Part shown: positions 55,335 to 62,918 of the stretch, in pieces
How positions within the stretch are numbered: position 1 is the stretch's first letter
Layout: the number at the start of each line of letters is the position of its first letter
Assembly (NCBI RefSeq): GCF_016704835.1
Contig: NZ_JADIZJ010000021.1
Location: forward strand, 558,001 to 622,000
Source of the DNA: Sphingopyxis sp.
Lineage (GTDB): Bacteria > Pseudomonadota > Alphaproteobacteria > Sphingomonadales > Sphingomonadaceae
Direction of reading: 5' to 3'
Length of the DNA: 64,000 nt
Notes under the pieces: generated by a model
Databases searched by the model: none
What the model was told of the DNA's origin: nothing
What the model saw: only the letters and a program-made list of their open reading frames with translations
Translations under genes and position numbers: made by a program

Positions 55335-55670
55335 TTAGCGCGGCCCCTGCATGTTGCGGCTTTCGCCCGGGATGTGAACGGTCAGCCCGTCCATCGCCTC
55401 GGTCAGCACGACCTGACACGCCAGCCGGCTCGTCCGCCGCACCCCGGCCGCGAGGTCGAGCATATCCTCTTCCATCTCGGTGGCGGGCGGCAGGCGGTCG
55501 AAATCCTCGCGTGCGACGATCACATGGCAGGTCGAACACGCCATCTGGCCTTCGCATGTCCCCTCCAGCGGCATCAAATGCGCTTGCGCGACGTCAAGCA
55601 GGATGCTGCCCGGTTCGGCATCGGCATCGGTGCGGCCCTTGCCATCGGCGTGGATGAAGGTGACGCGCAT
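55335..55670 (-). CDS. 2Fe-2S ferredoxin, adrenodoxin/ISC type
   Basis: A 111-residue ferredoxin with cluster ligands C39, C45, C48 and C85 (CEGQMACSTC ... LACQ). It resembles the ferredoxin of the iron-sulfur cluster assembly pathway, which passes electrons during cluster building, or the donor for cytochrome P450s. The start codon overlaps the cysteine desulfurase stop (TGATG), supporting the ISC role. Confidence 0.93.
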   Translation of the reverse strand: MRVTFIHADGKGRTDADAEPGSILLDVAQAHLMPLEGTCEGQMACSTCHVIVAREDFDRLPPATEMEEDMLDLAAGVRRTSRLACQVVLTEAMDGLTVHIPGESRNMQGPR

Positions 55671-56770
55671 CAGTTCACACCCTGCAAACGCGCGGCGTCC
55701 TTGATCGCGGTCAGCCCGTCTCGCAATTCCTGCGCGCTGGTGTAGCGGCCCCAGCCGAGGCGGATCGAGGCGCGCGCGTCGGCTTCGCTCACCCCCATCG
55801 CGCGCAGCACATGGCTGACCTTACCCGACCCGCTGCCGCACGCACTGCCGAGTGAAAAGGCGACATTACGCGCATCGGACATCAGGCGCAGACCGTTCAC
55901 GCCCTCGCGCCGGATATTGAGGTTGCCGTGGTAGCGTTGGGTCGCCGAGCCATTGATCGTCCATTCGGGGAGCATTTCGCGCGCCAGCGACCATAGCTGT
56001 TCGACATGCTCGGCATCTTTGTCAAATCGTTCGGCGGCGAGCGCCGCGGCAGCGCCGAACCCCGCGCAGAGCGCGGGCGAGACGGTGCCCGAGCGCATCC
56101 CCTGTTCCTGCGCGCCGCCGAACATCAGCGGCGGCAGGTCGATGCCGTCGCGGATCCACAGCGCGCCGATCCCTTTGGGTCCGTGGACCTTGTGCGCCGA
56201 GATGGCAATCAGGTCGGCGCCTGCGGGGATGGCGACACGTCCGAATCCCTGCACCGCGTCGCAGAGCAGCAGGCTGTTCTTCGCATGCGCGGCAGCGGCG
56301 AAGTCGGCGACCGGCTGGATGGTGCCGACCTCGTTGTTGACCAGCATCGCCGCGACGATGCCATTTTCGGGGATCAGCGCGGCTTCGGGGGGCAGAGCGA
56401 CGCCTTCGCCACCGACCGGCAAGATTGCGGCGTGCAGCCGCTCCAGACATTGGAGCGACGCCGCATGTTCGATGCTCAGCCCCGCGAAGCCGCCCGGCAT
56501 GATTTCGGCCCCGCGCAGCAGTGCCCAGTTCAGTGCCTCGGTCGCGCCCGAGGTGAAAAACACACGCCCGCCCTTCGGCAGCAGCGCTGCCACTTGGTCG
56601 CGCGCCACCTCGACCGCGGCGGAGGCGGCGCGGCCGCCCTTGTGCGTGCTCGACGGGTTGGCGAAGCCATCGCCTTCACCCGGCCCCTCAAGCCAGCGCA
56701 ACATGGCCGCGCGCGCTTCGGGGGCGAGCGGCGTCGTGGCTTGATAATCGAGGTAAATCATGCGCGGCAT
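55670..56770 (-). CDS. Cysteine desulfurase (NifS/IscS class)
   Basis: A 366-residue PLP enzyme that takes sulfur from cysteine for Fe-S clusters. The PLP lysine is K194 in SAHKVHGPKG; PLP-binding SGATEALN and NNEVGTIQ are present. The catalytic cysteine is C311 in LGSACGSG, on a loop similar to but differing from the SSGSAC of IscS. It is shorter than E. coli IscS (404), closer to NifS-like group I enzymes. In an operon with the ferredoxin; scaffold genes (iscU, suf) are not present nearby. Confidence 0.93.
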   Translation of the reverse strand: MPRMIYLDYQATTPLAPEARAAMLRWLEGPGEGDGFANPSSTHKGGRAASAAVEVARDQVAALLPKGGRVFFTSGATEALNWALLRGAEIMPGGFAGLSIEHAASLQCLERLHAAILPVGGEGVALPPEAALIPENGIVAAMLVNNEVGTIQPVADFAAAAHAKNSLLLCDAVQGFGRVAIPAGADLIAISAHKVHGPKGIGALWIRDGIDLPPLMFGGAQEQGMRSGTVSPALCAGFGAAAALAAERFDKDAEHVEQLWSLAREMLPEWTINGSATQRYHGNLNIRREGVNGLRLMSDARNVAFSLGSACGSGSGKVSHVLRAMGVSEADARASIRLGWGRYTSAQELRDGLTAIKDAARLQGVN

Positions 56771-56783
56771 CTGCCCCTAAATC

Positions 56784-56863
56784 CCGTTCGTGTCGAGCGC
56801 AGTCGAGACACCTGGAGGGCACGCTCCAACGATGGGCATCTCGACTTCGCTCGATGCGAACGG
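56784..56863. repeat. Dispersed inverted repeat (GTTCG...CGAAC)
   Basis: An 80-base element with 25-base arms: CCGTTCGTGTCGAGCG...GTCGAGA and the near-complement TCTCGAC...TCGATGCGAACGG. It has the same outer bases (GTTCG/CGAAC) and TCGA-rich style as the element at 21458. It sits between the cysteine desulfurase start and the divergent promoter. Confidence 0.75.
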
Positions 56864-56891
56864 TTCAGAGAGGGCAATTTATACCCCCTTA

Positions 56892-56925
56892 TTGCGAGCC
56901 ATTCGCAAAAGTTGCAACTTGCAAC
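56892..56925. promoter_or_regulatory. Two adjacent operator-like palindromes (Fur-like and TTGCAA)
   Basis: TTGCGA-GCCAT-TCGCAA (56892-56908), a perfect 6+6 palindrome resembling alphaproteobacterial Fur/iron boxes, then GTTGCAA-C-TTGCAAC (56911-56925), a perfect 7+7 palindrome. The second overlaps a -35-like TTGCAA (56912-56917) that is 16 bases from a -10-like TATATA (56934-56939) directed to the hydrolase gene. Confidence 0.65.
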
Positions 56926-56939
56926 GCTCTTTCTATATA
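56912..56939 (+). promoter_or_regulatory. Candidate promoter of the alpha/beta hydrolase
   Basis: TTGCAA - 16 bases - TATATA, about 75 bases before the start codon. The operator palindromes above overlap and precede its -35 box. Confidence 0.5.
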
Positions 56940-57014
56940 GGCGCACCTCTTCGCTCCGCCACCCTGCCACTCCGGCGAGTCGGCGGTCAGCCGCAAAAGA
57001 TAAGAGGTGCTCCC

Positions 57015-57671
57015 ATGCCTGACGTGATTTTTCCCGGCCCCGAGGGCCGTATCGAAGGGCGATTCTCGCCGCCGCCGCGTCCGCGCGCTCCGGTCGCCAT
57101 GATCCTTCACCCGCACCCCCAGGCGGGCGGCACGATGAACGATCGCATCACCCAGGCGATGTACAAGACCTTCGTCAACCGCGGCTTCGCCACGCTGCGC
57201 TTCAACTTTCGCGGCGTCGGCCGCAGCCAGGGCACGTTCGACAATGGCATCGGCGAACTGAGCGATGCCGCGTCGGCGCTCGACTGGGTGCAGTCGATCC
57301 ATCCCGAGGCACAGACGACGTGGATCGCGGGCTTCAGCTTCGGCGCGTGGATCGGCATGCAGCTGCTGATGCGCCGCCCGGAAATCACCGGCTTCCTGTC
57401 GGTCGCGCCGCCGGCGAACATGTACGATTTCAGCTTCCTCGCCCCCTGCCCCTCGTCGGGCATCATCGTTGCGGGCGGACAGGACGAGATCGTCCCGCCG
57501 TCTGCGGTGCAAAAGCTCGTCGACAAGCTGCGCACGCAAAAGGGCATCACGATCCATCACGACGAGATCCCGCGCGCCAACCATTTCTTCGAGCATGAGC
57601 TCGACCAGTTGATGAAGTCGCTCGATAATTATCTGGATATGCGGCTGGCGCCCGATTCGCCGATTCGGTGA
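57015..57671 (+). CDS. Alpha/beta hydrolase (2,6-dihydropseudooxynicotine-hydrolase/YcjY-like)
   Basis: A 218-residue cytoplasmic hydrolase. The oxyanion segment LHPHPQAGGTM, RFNFRGVGRSQG, the nucleophile elbow GFSFGAWIG, an acid in GGQDEIVP and the histidine of ANHFFEH form a complete triad. Similar genes sit next to Fe-S assembly cysteine desulfurases in many alphaproteobacteria, but the substrate is unknown; the exact subfamily named is only an approximate likeness. AAGAGG lies upstream of the ATG; the open frame to 56790 runs through repeat and promoter DNA. Confidence 0.88.
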   Translation: MPDVIFPGPEGRIEGRFSPPPRPRAPVAMILHPHPQAGGTMNDRITQAMYKTFVNRGFATLRFNFRGVGRSQGTFDNGIGELSDAASALDWVQSIHPEAQTTWIAGFSFGAWIGMQLLMRRPEITGFLSVAPPANMYDFSFLAPCPSSGIIVAGGQDEIVPPSAVQKLVDKLRTQKGITIHHDEIPRANHFFEHELDQLMKSLDNYLDMRLAPDSPIR

Positions 57672-57680
57672 TTCAGATAT

Positions 57681-57871
57681 CCTCCCTGTCGCGTAGCGAT
57701 GGGGAGGCGGCAGCCCGCAGGGCTGACGGAGGGGCTCTGGCGCGCCGTCGTCGCCCCTCCACCATCGCCTGCGGCGAAGTGCTGGGTCGTTCAGTCCCCC
57801 GGACTGGACTTGGATTGCCGGGGGCAATCCAACCCTGCACTCCCTCTCCCCATCGCTTCGCGACAGGGAGG
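57681..57871. repeat. Long palindromic MITE-like element, copy 2
   Basis: A 191-base element whose ends CCTCCCTGTCGCGTAGCG and its complement match in 26 of 27 positions. The interior resembles the copy at 30985 (GAGGGG...CCCCTCC around a CGTCGTCGCC centre). About 60 extra bases (about 57780-57838), themselves with small palindromes, break the right arm. Confidence 0.75.
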
Positions 57872-57872
57872 A

Positions 57873-58037
57873 TTATTTCACCGGCACCAACCACACCGCG
57901 ACATTGGCAAACATCACCAGCGCCGCGACCAGCATCAGCAGCGCGCGGCGCTTGTCGCCCTTGCGAAAGACATAGGCCGCCCCTCCGGTCAGCACGACCC
58001 CGGTAAGCATCAGCACGGATATGAGGGTATCGGACAT
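57873..58037 (-). CDS. Small two-helix membrane protein
   Basis: A 54-residue open frame starting MSDTLISVLM and ending WLVPVK, directly after the palindromic repeat. Two hydrophobic helices (about 5-22 and 32-52) are joined by a basic loop FRKGDKRR, giving an inside loop by the positive-inside rule. The sequence composition is that of a real membrane protein, and small proteins of this kind are common in sphingomonads. No ribosome site is clear. Function unknown. Confidence 0.65.
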   Translation of the reverse strand: MSDTLISVLMLTGVVLTGGAAYVFRKGDKRRALLMLVAALVMFANVAVWLVPVK

Positions 58038-58150
58038 GGCGCAGCTTTATCGGGCGCGTCACAAATTTGCCACCTCGCTTATGGCCAAATCGGGCGGCGT
58101 CGCCTAAAGGGCCGACATCGATTCCCTTGACCCCAGCGGGAGCCGCGCCG

Positions 58151-58603
58151 ATGCGCATCGCCATTGCCTCTGACCATGCCGCTTACGAGCTGAAGGCGCT
58201 GCTCGCGGACTGGCTGCACGCCGAGGGACATGACGTCGAAGATCTCGGTACCAACGGCCCCGACAGCGTCGACTATCCTGATTTTGGCTATGCGCTTGGT
58301 GAAGCGATGGCCGCGGGCCGCGCTGACCGCGGCGTGGCGCTGTGCGGCTCGGGGATCGGCATTTCGATTTCGGTGAACCGCAGCCCGGCAGCACGCTGCG
58401 CGCTGGTATCCGAACCGCTGTCCGCCAAACTGTCGCGCGAGCATAATGACGCCAATGTCATCGCTATGGGCGCGCGCCTGACCGGCATCGACATGGCCAA
58501 GGCGTGCCTGACCGCCTTCCTCACCACCGATTTCGCCGGCGACCGCCATGCGCGCCGTGTCGATAAGCTTTCGAACCCGCCGCAACTGGAGACCAGCCGA
58601 TGA
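58151..58603 (+). CDS. rpiB: Ribose-5-phosphate isomerase B
   Basis: A 150-residue RpiB/LacAB-type sugar phosphate isomerase linking ribose-5-phosphate and ribulose-5-phosphate. Conserved elements are ASDHAAYELK (His9), the GTNGPDSVDYPDF loop, the catalytic Cys65 in LCGSGIG and EHNDANVIAMGAR. The ATG at 58151 has GGGAG 8 bases upstream. It overlaps glyA by four bases (ATGA). Confidence 0.95.
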   Translation: MRIAIASDHAAYELKALLADWLHAEGHDVEDLGTNGPDSVDYPDFGYALGEAMAAGRADRGVALCGSGIGISISVNRSPAARCALVSEPLSAKLSREHNDANVIAMGARLTGIDMAKACLTAFLTTDFAGDRHARRVDKLSNPPQLETSR

Positions 58604-59907
58604 CGACCAACACGCTCGACAAGCCCATCAAATCGGCCGGCTATTTCACCGATGGTGTCGGCACCGTCGATCCTGCGGTTGCCGCGGCGATGAAGCATGA
58701 ACTCGAACGCGAACGCTATCAGATCGAATTGATCGCCAGCGAGAATATCGTTTCGAAGGCGGTACTCGAAGCGCAGGGGTCGGTGTTCACCAACAAATAT
58801 GCCGAGGGCTATCCCGGCCGCCGCTATTATCAGGGCTGCGCGCCGTCGGACGAGGTCGAGACGCTCGCCATCGACCGCGCTAAGCAGCTGTTCGACTGCG
58901 GCTATGCCAATGTCCAGCCGCATTCGGGCGCGCAAGCCAACGGCGCCGTCATGCTCGCGCTGACCAAGCCCGGTGCGACGATCCTGGGCATGAGCCTCGA
59001 CGCCGGCGGTCACCTGACCCACGGCGCGCCGCCCGCGATGTCGGGCAAATGGTTCAACGCCATTCAGTACGGTGTAGGCGCCGACGACCATCTCGTCGAT
59101 TTCGACCAGGTCGAGGCGCTGGCGAAGGAGCATCGCCCGGCGCTGATCATCGCGGGCGGCTCGGCCTATCCGCGCACACTCGACTTTGCGCGCTTCCGGG
59201 CGATTGCCGATGATGTCGGCGCGCTACTGATGGTCGATATGGCGCATTTCGCGGGGCTCGTGGCGGGCGGTGTTCATGCGTCACCGCTGCCGCACGCGCA
59301 TGTCGTCACCACCACGACGCACAAGACGCTGCGCGGCCCGCGCGGCGGCATGATCCTGACCAATGACGAATCGATCGCCAAGCGGATCAATTCGGCGGTG
59401 TTCCCCGGCCTGCAAGGCGGGCCGCTGATGCACGTCATCGCCGCGAAAGCGGTCGCGTTCGGCGAAGCACTGCGCCCCGATTTCAAGGATTATGCCAAGG
59501 CGACCGTCGCCAATGCTCAGGCGCTCGCTGGCAAGCTGAAGGCCCGCGGCGCCGATGTCGTCGCCGGCGGCACCGATACGCACCTTGCCCTTATCGACCT
59601 CCGCCCGCTCGGCATCACCGGCCGCGACGCCGACGAAGCGCTCGAGCGCAGCGCGATCACCTGCAACAAGAACGGCATTCCGTTCGACCCGCTGCCGCCG
59701 GTCAAGACCAGCGGCATCCGCGTCGGATCGCCCGCAGGCACGACGCGCGGCTTTGGCATCGCCGAGTTCGAGGAAATCGGTGACATGGTTGCCGACGTGC
59801 TCGAGGCGCTGCGCGACAAGGGCGAACATGGCGACGCCGATGTCGAGGCGAATGTTCGTGGCCGGGTTCGCGCGCTGTGCGAACGCTTCCCGATCTATCA
59901 GGGCTGA
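58600..59907 (+). CDS. glyA: Serine hydroxymethyltransferase
   Basis: A 435-residue PLP enzyme interconverting serine and glycine with tetrahydrofolate, the main source of one-carbon units. IASENIVSKAVLEAQGS, the YAEGYPGRRYYQG segment, and the PLP lysine motif TTTTHKTLRGPRGG are present. It is the second gene of an operon rpiB-glyA-small protein-nrdR-trmJ that runs without gaps larger than about 5 bases. Confidence 0.98.
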   Translation: MTTNTLDKPIKSAGYFTDGVGTVDPAVAAAMKHELERERYQIELIASENIVSKAVLEAQGSVFTNKYAEGYPGRRYYQGCAPSDEVETLAIDRAKQLFDCGYANVQPHSGAQANGAVMLALTKPGATILGMSLDAGGHLTHGAPPAMSGKWFNAIQYGVGADDHLVDFDQVEALAKEHRPALIIAGGSAYPRTLDFARFRAIADDVGALLMVDMAHFAGLVAGGVHASPLPHAHVVTTTTHKTLRGPRGGMILTNDESIAKRINSAVFPGLQGGPLMHVIAAKAVAFGEALRPDFKDYAKATVANAQALAGKLKARGADVVAGGTDTHLALIDLRPLGITGRDADEALERSAITCNKNGIPFDPLPPVKTSGIRVGSPAGTTRGFGIAEFEEIGDMVADVLEALRDKGEHGDADVEANVRGRVRALCERFPIYQG

Positions 59908-59912
59908 GAATC

Positions 59913-60131
59913 ATGGCACGGCAAAATCCCGAAGAACCGACGCTCGCCGAAGTCACGATCGAAGAGGTCAAGGCGATGGGCAAGCAAGGTCTGGCGCATC
60001 CGTCAACCAAACCAGTGCTCACCGGCGGCGCAATCGGCGCTGTCGCTGGGCTGATCCTGCCGGTGGTCAGCTGGCCCGTCGGTTTGCTCGCGGGCGCCGC
60101 GATCGCGCTTTACTCGCGGGTGAAACGCTAA
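59913..60131 (+). CDS. Small hypothetical membrane protein
   Basis: A 72-residue protein with an acidic N-terminal half (EEPTLAEVTIEEVKAMGKQG) and one long or two short hydrophobic helices (about 40-68) ending SRVKR. It lies between glyA and nrdR, with 5 and 3 base gaps, so it is certainly cotranscribed. Homologues in this position are seen in related sphingomonads as far as I recall, but no function is known. Confidence 0.75.
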   Translation: MARQNPEEPTLAEVTIEEVKAMGKQGLAHPSTKPVLTGGAIGAVAGLILPVVSWPVGLLAGAAIALYSRVKR

Positions 60132-60134
60132 CCG

Positions 60135-60602
60135 ATGCGTTGCCCCTATTGCGGCCATGAAGACAGCCAGGTGAAGGACAGCCGCCCAACCGAGGACGGC
60201 GCCGCGATTCGCCGTCGTCGCCAGTGCGAGGATTGCGGGGCGCGCTTTACGACGTTCGAGCGCATCCAGCTCCGCGAAGTATCGGTGCTCAAGGCCGGCG
60301 GCGGACGCGAACCCTTCGACCGCGAAAAACTGATGCGCAGCGTCCAGATCGCGTGCCGCAAGCGCCCGATCGACGGGGCGCGGATCGAACGGCTGGTGTC
60401 AGGCATCCAGCGCCAGCTCGAAACGTCGGGCGACAATGAAGTCCAGGCGGCGCAGATCGGCGCGATGGTGATGGAAGCACTCAAGGGCTTCGACAATGTC
60501 GCCTACATCCGCTTCGCGAGCGTCTATCGCGACTTCACCGAAGCCAGGGACTTCGAGGAGTTTGCTTCGTCGATCACCGAGGCGGCGCGGCCGTCCAAAT
60601 GA
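60135..60602 (+). CDS. nrdR: Transcriptional repressor NrdR
   Basis: A 155-residue repressor of ribonucleotide reductase genes. The N-terminal zinc ribbon is CPYCGHED...CEDCG (4 cysteines), followed by an ATP-cone domain (VLKAGGGREPFDREKLMRSVQIACRKRP) that senses ATP/dATP. Standard length. The stop overlaps the trmJ start by four bases (ATGA). Confidence 0.97.
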   Translation: MRCPYCGHEDSQVKDSRPTEDGAAIRRRRQCEDCGARFTTFERIQLREVSVLKAGGGREPFDREKLMRSVQIACRKRPIDGARIERLVSGIQRQLETSGDNEVQAAQIGAMVMEALKGFDNVAYIRFASVYRDFTEARDFEEFASSITEAARPSK

Positions 60603-61351
60603 CGGCAATCGCCCCATCCCCCGTCATCGTTCTTGTCCGTCCGCAGCTTGGCGAAAATATCGGCAAAGCGGCGCGCGCGATGCTCAATTTCGGGCTGACC
60701 GAACTCCGCCTTGTCACCCCGCGCGACGGTTGGCCCAACCCGGATGCCGGTCCGGCGGCGGCGGGCGCCGACATCGTGCTGGCTGACGCCCAGGTGTTCG
60801 GCAGTCTGGCCGAGGCCGTCGCCGATTGCACCACCATCTATGCCACCACGGTGCGCAAACGCGGCGTGATGAAGCCGGTGTTGACCCCCGAAGCGGCGGC
60901 GCGCGCGGTACATGGCAGTGCGGGCCGTTCTGCCTATGTCTTCGGCGCCGAACGCTCGGGTCTCGATACCGATGATGTCGCGCTCGCCCACAATATCGTG
61001 ACGGTGCCGATCAATCCGAAATTTGCGTCGCTGAACCTGGCGCAGGCGGTGATCCTGCTCGCCTATGAATGGTCAAAGCATGCCCCGAACGAAGCCGAGG
61101 GGGGTATGGCGCTGGCGAGCCCCCCACAGGTCCCGCTCGACCCCGTCGCGCCGCATGCCGAACTCGAGGAGCTGATCCAGCATCTGGTGCGCGACCTCGA
61201 TGCCAGCGGCTATTTCGTGCCGCCCGAACGGACCGAAGCGACGCTGCGCACCCTGCGCACCACGCTCACCAAGACCGGCTGGTCGCACAATGATATCAGG
61301 ATGATGCACGGCATCATAACCAGTCTTGGCAGGAAGCCGCGAGCGCGATAA
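60599..61351 (+). CDS. tRNA (cytidine/uridine-2'-O)-methyltransferase, TrmJ-like
   Basis: A 250-residue SPOUT methyltransferase. Motifs are RPQLGENIGKAARAMLNFGL at the N-terminus, the SAM-binding trefoil knot around FGAERSGLDTDDV and VPINPKFASLNLAQAV. The C-terminal helical extension (LEELIQHLVRDLDASGYF) is that of TrmJ, which modifies position 32 of tRNAs. Last gene of the rpiB-glyA-nrdR operon. Confidence 0.92.
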   Translation: MTAIAPSPVIVLVRPQLGENIGKAARAMLNFGLTELRLVTPRDGWPNPDAGPAAAGADIVLADAQVFGSLAEAVADCTTIYATTVRKRGVMKPVLTPEAAARAVHGSAGRSAYVFGAERSGLDTDDVALAHNIVTVPINPKFASLNLAQAVILLAYEWSKHAPNEAEGGMALASPPQVPLDPVAPHAELEELIQHLVRDLDASGYFVPPERTEATLRTLRTTLTKTGWSHNDIRMMHGIITSLGRKPRAR

Positions 61352-61384
61352 CAGGCACTTCCCCTCCCTGGAGTCAAATCGTCC

Positions 61385-61612
61385 ATGCTTACCCTGTTGA
61401 TGTCGCTGGCCCTTTCCGCAGCGTCCACCGAAGCCCCCACGAACCAGCCGGCAACTGAAACGGCCGCCAAGCCCGAGAAGACCAAGCCGAAGCTGATCTG
61501 CCGCCGGATTGCCGACACCGGCAGCCGCCTGCCCGAACGCGAGTGTCGCACCCAGGAAGATTGGGATCGTCAGGCCGATTCGACCAGCCAGAAGCTGAAG
61601 GGCGCCAAGTAA
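61385..61612 (+). CDS. Small exported hypothetical protein
   Basis: A 75-residue protein with a short signal peptide (about residues 1-17, MLTLLMSLALSAAS). The mature part is Thr/Lys/Pro-rich, followed by a conserved-looking motif ICRRIADTGSRLPERECRTQEDWDRQ with two cysteines that may form a disulfide. Similar small periplasmic proteins occur in sphingomonads. No function known. 33 bases separate it from trmJ. Confidence 0.75.
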   Translation: MLTLLMSLALSAASTEAPTNQPATETAAKPEKTKPKLICRRIADTGSRLPERECRTQEDWDRQADSTSQKLKGAK

Positions 61613-61631
61613 TTGCAGCGCGCCGGCGGGT

Positions 61632-61946
61632 TTAGCCGTCGGCGCGAATGCGATCCCATTCGATCGCCTCATGAGCGATCGATTGCTCGACCAGTTCATT
61701 CCACACCGCGCGCAGCCGGTCGGGTGCCAGCCCGGCGGTCGCGGCTTCGCGTGCGACATTGTCAAGCACCTGCGCCTTGCGCGCTTCATCGCGCACCATT
61801 CCGCGGTCGGTCTTGATCCGCGCGGCGGCATTCATATAGTCGAAGCGGCGGACAAGCAGCGCGACGAGTTCGCGGTCGACCCGATCGACCCCCGCACGGA
61901 CATCGATCATCGTTTCGCAGGCTTCGGGAGATTTGACAGCGATCAT
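61632..61946 (-). CDS. Chorismate mutase family protein, PchB-like
   Basis: A 104-residue all-helical protein of the AroQ/PchB family (PF01817): DVRAGVDRVDRELVALLVRRFDYMNAAARIK, GMVRDEARKAQVLDNV and the C-terminal WNELVEQSIAHE helix. Likely a chorismate mutase or isochorismate pyruvate lyase. The start at 61946 is preferred; the second methionine (MIDVRAGVD) is possible and the longer frame to 62255 runs antisense to rpsD. Divergent from rpsD. The second such enzyme in this window, with 45225 the first. Confidence 0.85.
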   Translation of the reverse strand: MIAVKSPEACETMIDVRAGVDRVDRELVALLVRRFDYMNAAARIKTDRGMVRDEARKAQVLDNVAREAATAGLAPDRLRAVWNELVEQSIAHEAIEWDRIRADG

Positions 61947-62010
61947 GCGCGCTGCCTTTAGCGGTTTTTGCGATGCTGTCGAGATGCGCGTCCCTGCACG
62001 ACCGCCGCGC

Positions 62011-62037
62011 TTGACTTTGCGCCCCTCCCCCTCTAAT
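62011..62037 (+). promoter_or_regulatory. Candidate promoter of rpsD
   Basis: TTGACT - 15 bases - TCTAAT. Spacing is 2 shorter than ideal, but both boxes match sigma-70 consensus in five of six positions. It implies a leader of about 130 bases, in which autoregulation by S4 could act. Confidence 0.45.
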
Positions 62038-62172
62038 CGCGCGCCTTCGCAATGGACCCCGCACCCCGGTGAAGCGGCGGTCGCATATGGTGTCGAGCCT
62101 GGCTTGATACCCATATGGTGCGACCCGGGACACGCCGAAATCTCTCGGTACACAGCAAGTTGGAGACGACAT

Positions 62173-62784
62173 ATGTCGAAGCGCCATAGCGCCAAGTATA
62201 AACTCGACCGCCGGATGGGTGAAAACATCTGGGGTCGCCCGAAGAGCCCGGTCAACCGCCGCGAATATGGCCCCGGCCAGCACGGTCAGCGCCGCAAGGG
62301 CAAGGTGTCGGATTTCGGCATCCAGCTGCGCGCGAAGCAGAAGCTGAAGGGCTATTACGGCGACATCACCGAAAAGCAGTTCAAGAAGAATTATTTCGAA
62401 GCGTCGCGGATGAAGGGCGACACGGGTCAGAACCTGATCGGCCTGCTCGAACGCCGCCTCGACGCGGTCGTTTACCGCTCGAAATTCACCCCGACGATCT
62501 TCTCGGCGCGCCAGCTGGTCAGCCACGGTCACGTCTATGTGAACGGCGTGAAGTGCAACGTCGCCAGCCGCTTGGTGAAGCCGGGTGACGAAATCACCCT
62601 GGGCAAAAAAGCGCAGGAAATGGCGCTGGTCGCCGAAGCGCAGAGCCTGCCCGAGCGCGACCTGCCCGAATATCTGGCGATCGACGGCACCAAGGCCACC
62701 TACGTCCGCGTCCCGACGCTCGACGAAGTGCCCTATCCGGTGAAGATGGAACCGAACCTGGTCGTCGAATTCTATTCGCGCTGA
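62173..62784 (+). CDS. rpsD: 30S ribosomal protein S4
   Basis: A 203-residue primary rRNA-binding protein of the small subunit. It starts SKRHSAKYKLDRRMGENIWG; the S4 domain lies around YRSKFTPTIFSARQLVSHGHVYVNG; ends VVEFYSR. It is monocistronic here, as in many alphaproteobacteria. GGAG lies 8 bases upstream of the ATG. The longer open frame upstream is not protein-like. A strong terminator follows. Confidence 0.98.
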   Translation: MSKRHSAKYKLDRRMGENIWGRPKSPVNRREYGPGQHGQRRKGKVSDFGIQLRAKQKLKGYYGDITEKQFKKNYFEASRMKGDTGQNLIGLLERRLDAVVYRSKFTPTIFSARQLVSHGHVYVNGVKCNVASRLVKPGDEITLGKKAQEMALVAEAQSLPERDLPEYLAIDGTKATYVRVPTLDEVPYPVKMEPNLVVEFYSR

Positions 62785-62809
62785 TCGGCTTTCACCGAAA
62801 CGATTTCAG

Positions 62810-62838
62810 AAGGGCGGTCCGTCAGGGCCGCCCTTTTT
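62810..62838 (+). terminator. Intrinsic terminator of rpsD
   Basis: AGGGCGGTCC pairs with GGGCCGCCCT (one G-T pair) around GTCA, followed by TTTTTC. A textbook rho-independent terminator 26 bases after the stop. Confidence 0.9.
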
Positions 62839-62918
62839 CTTTGGTGGTTTATGCCGTTTGCAAATCCATCGCGCCGATGGCGCCTGACGACCAGTCAAAG
62901 CCGATAGTCCGGCCCCGC

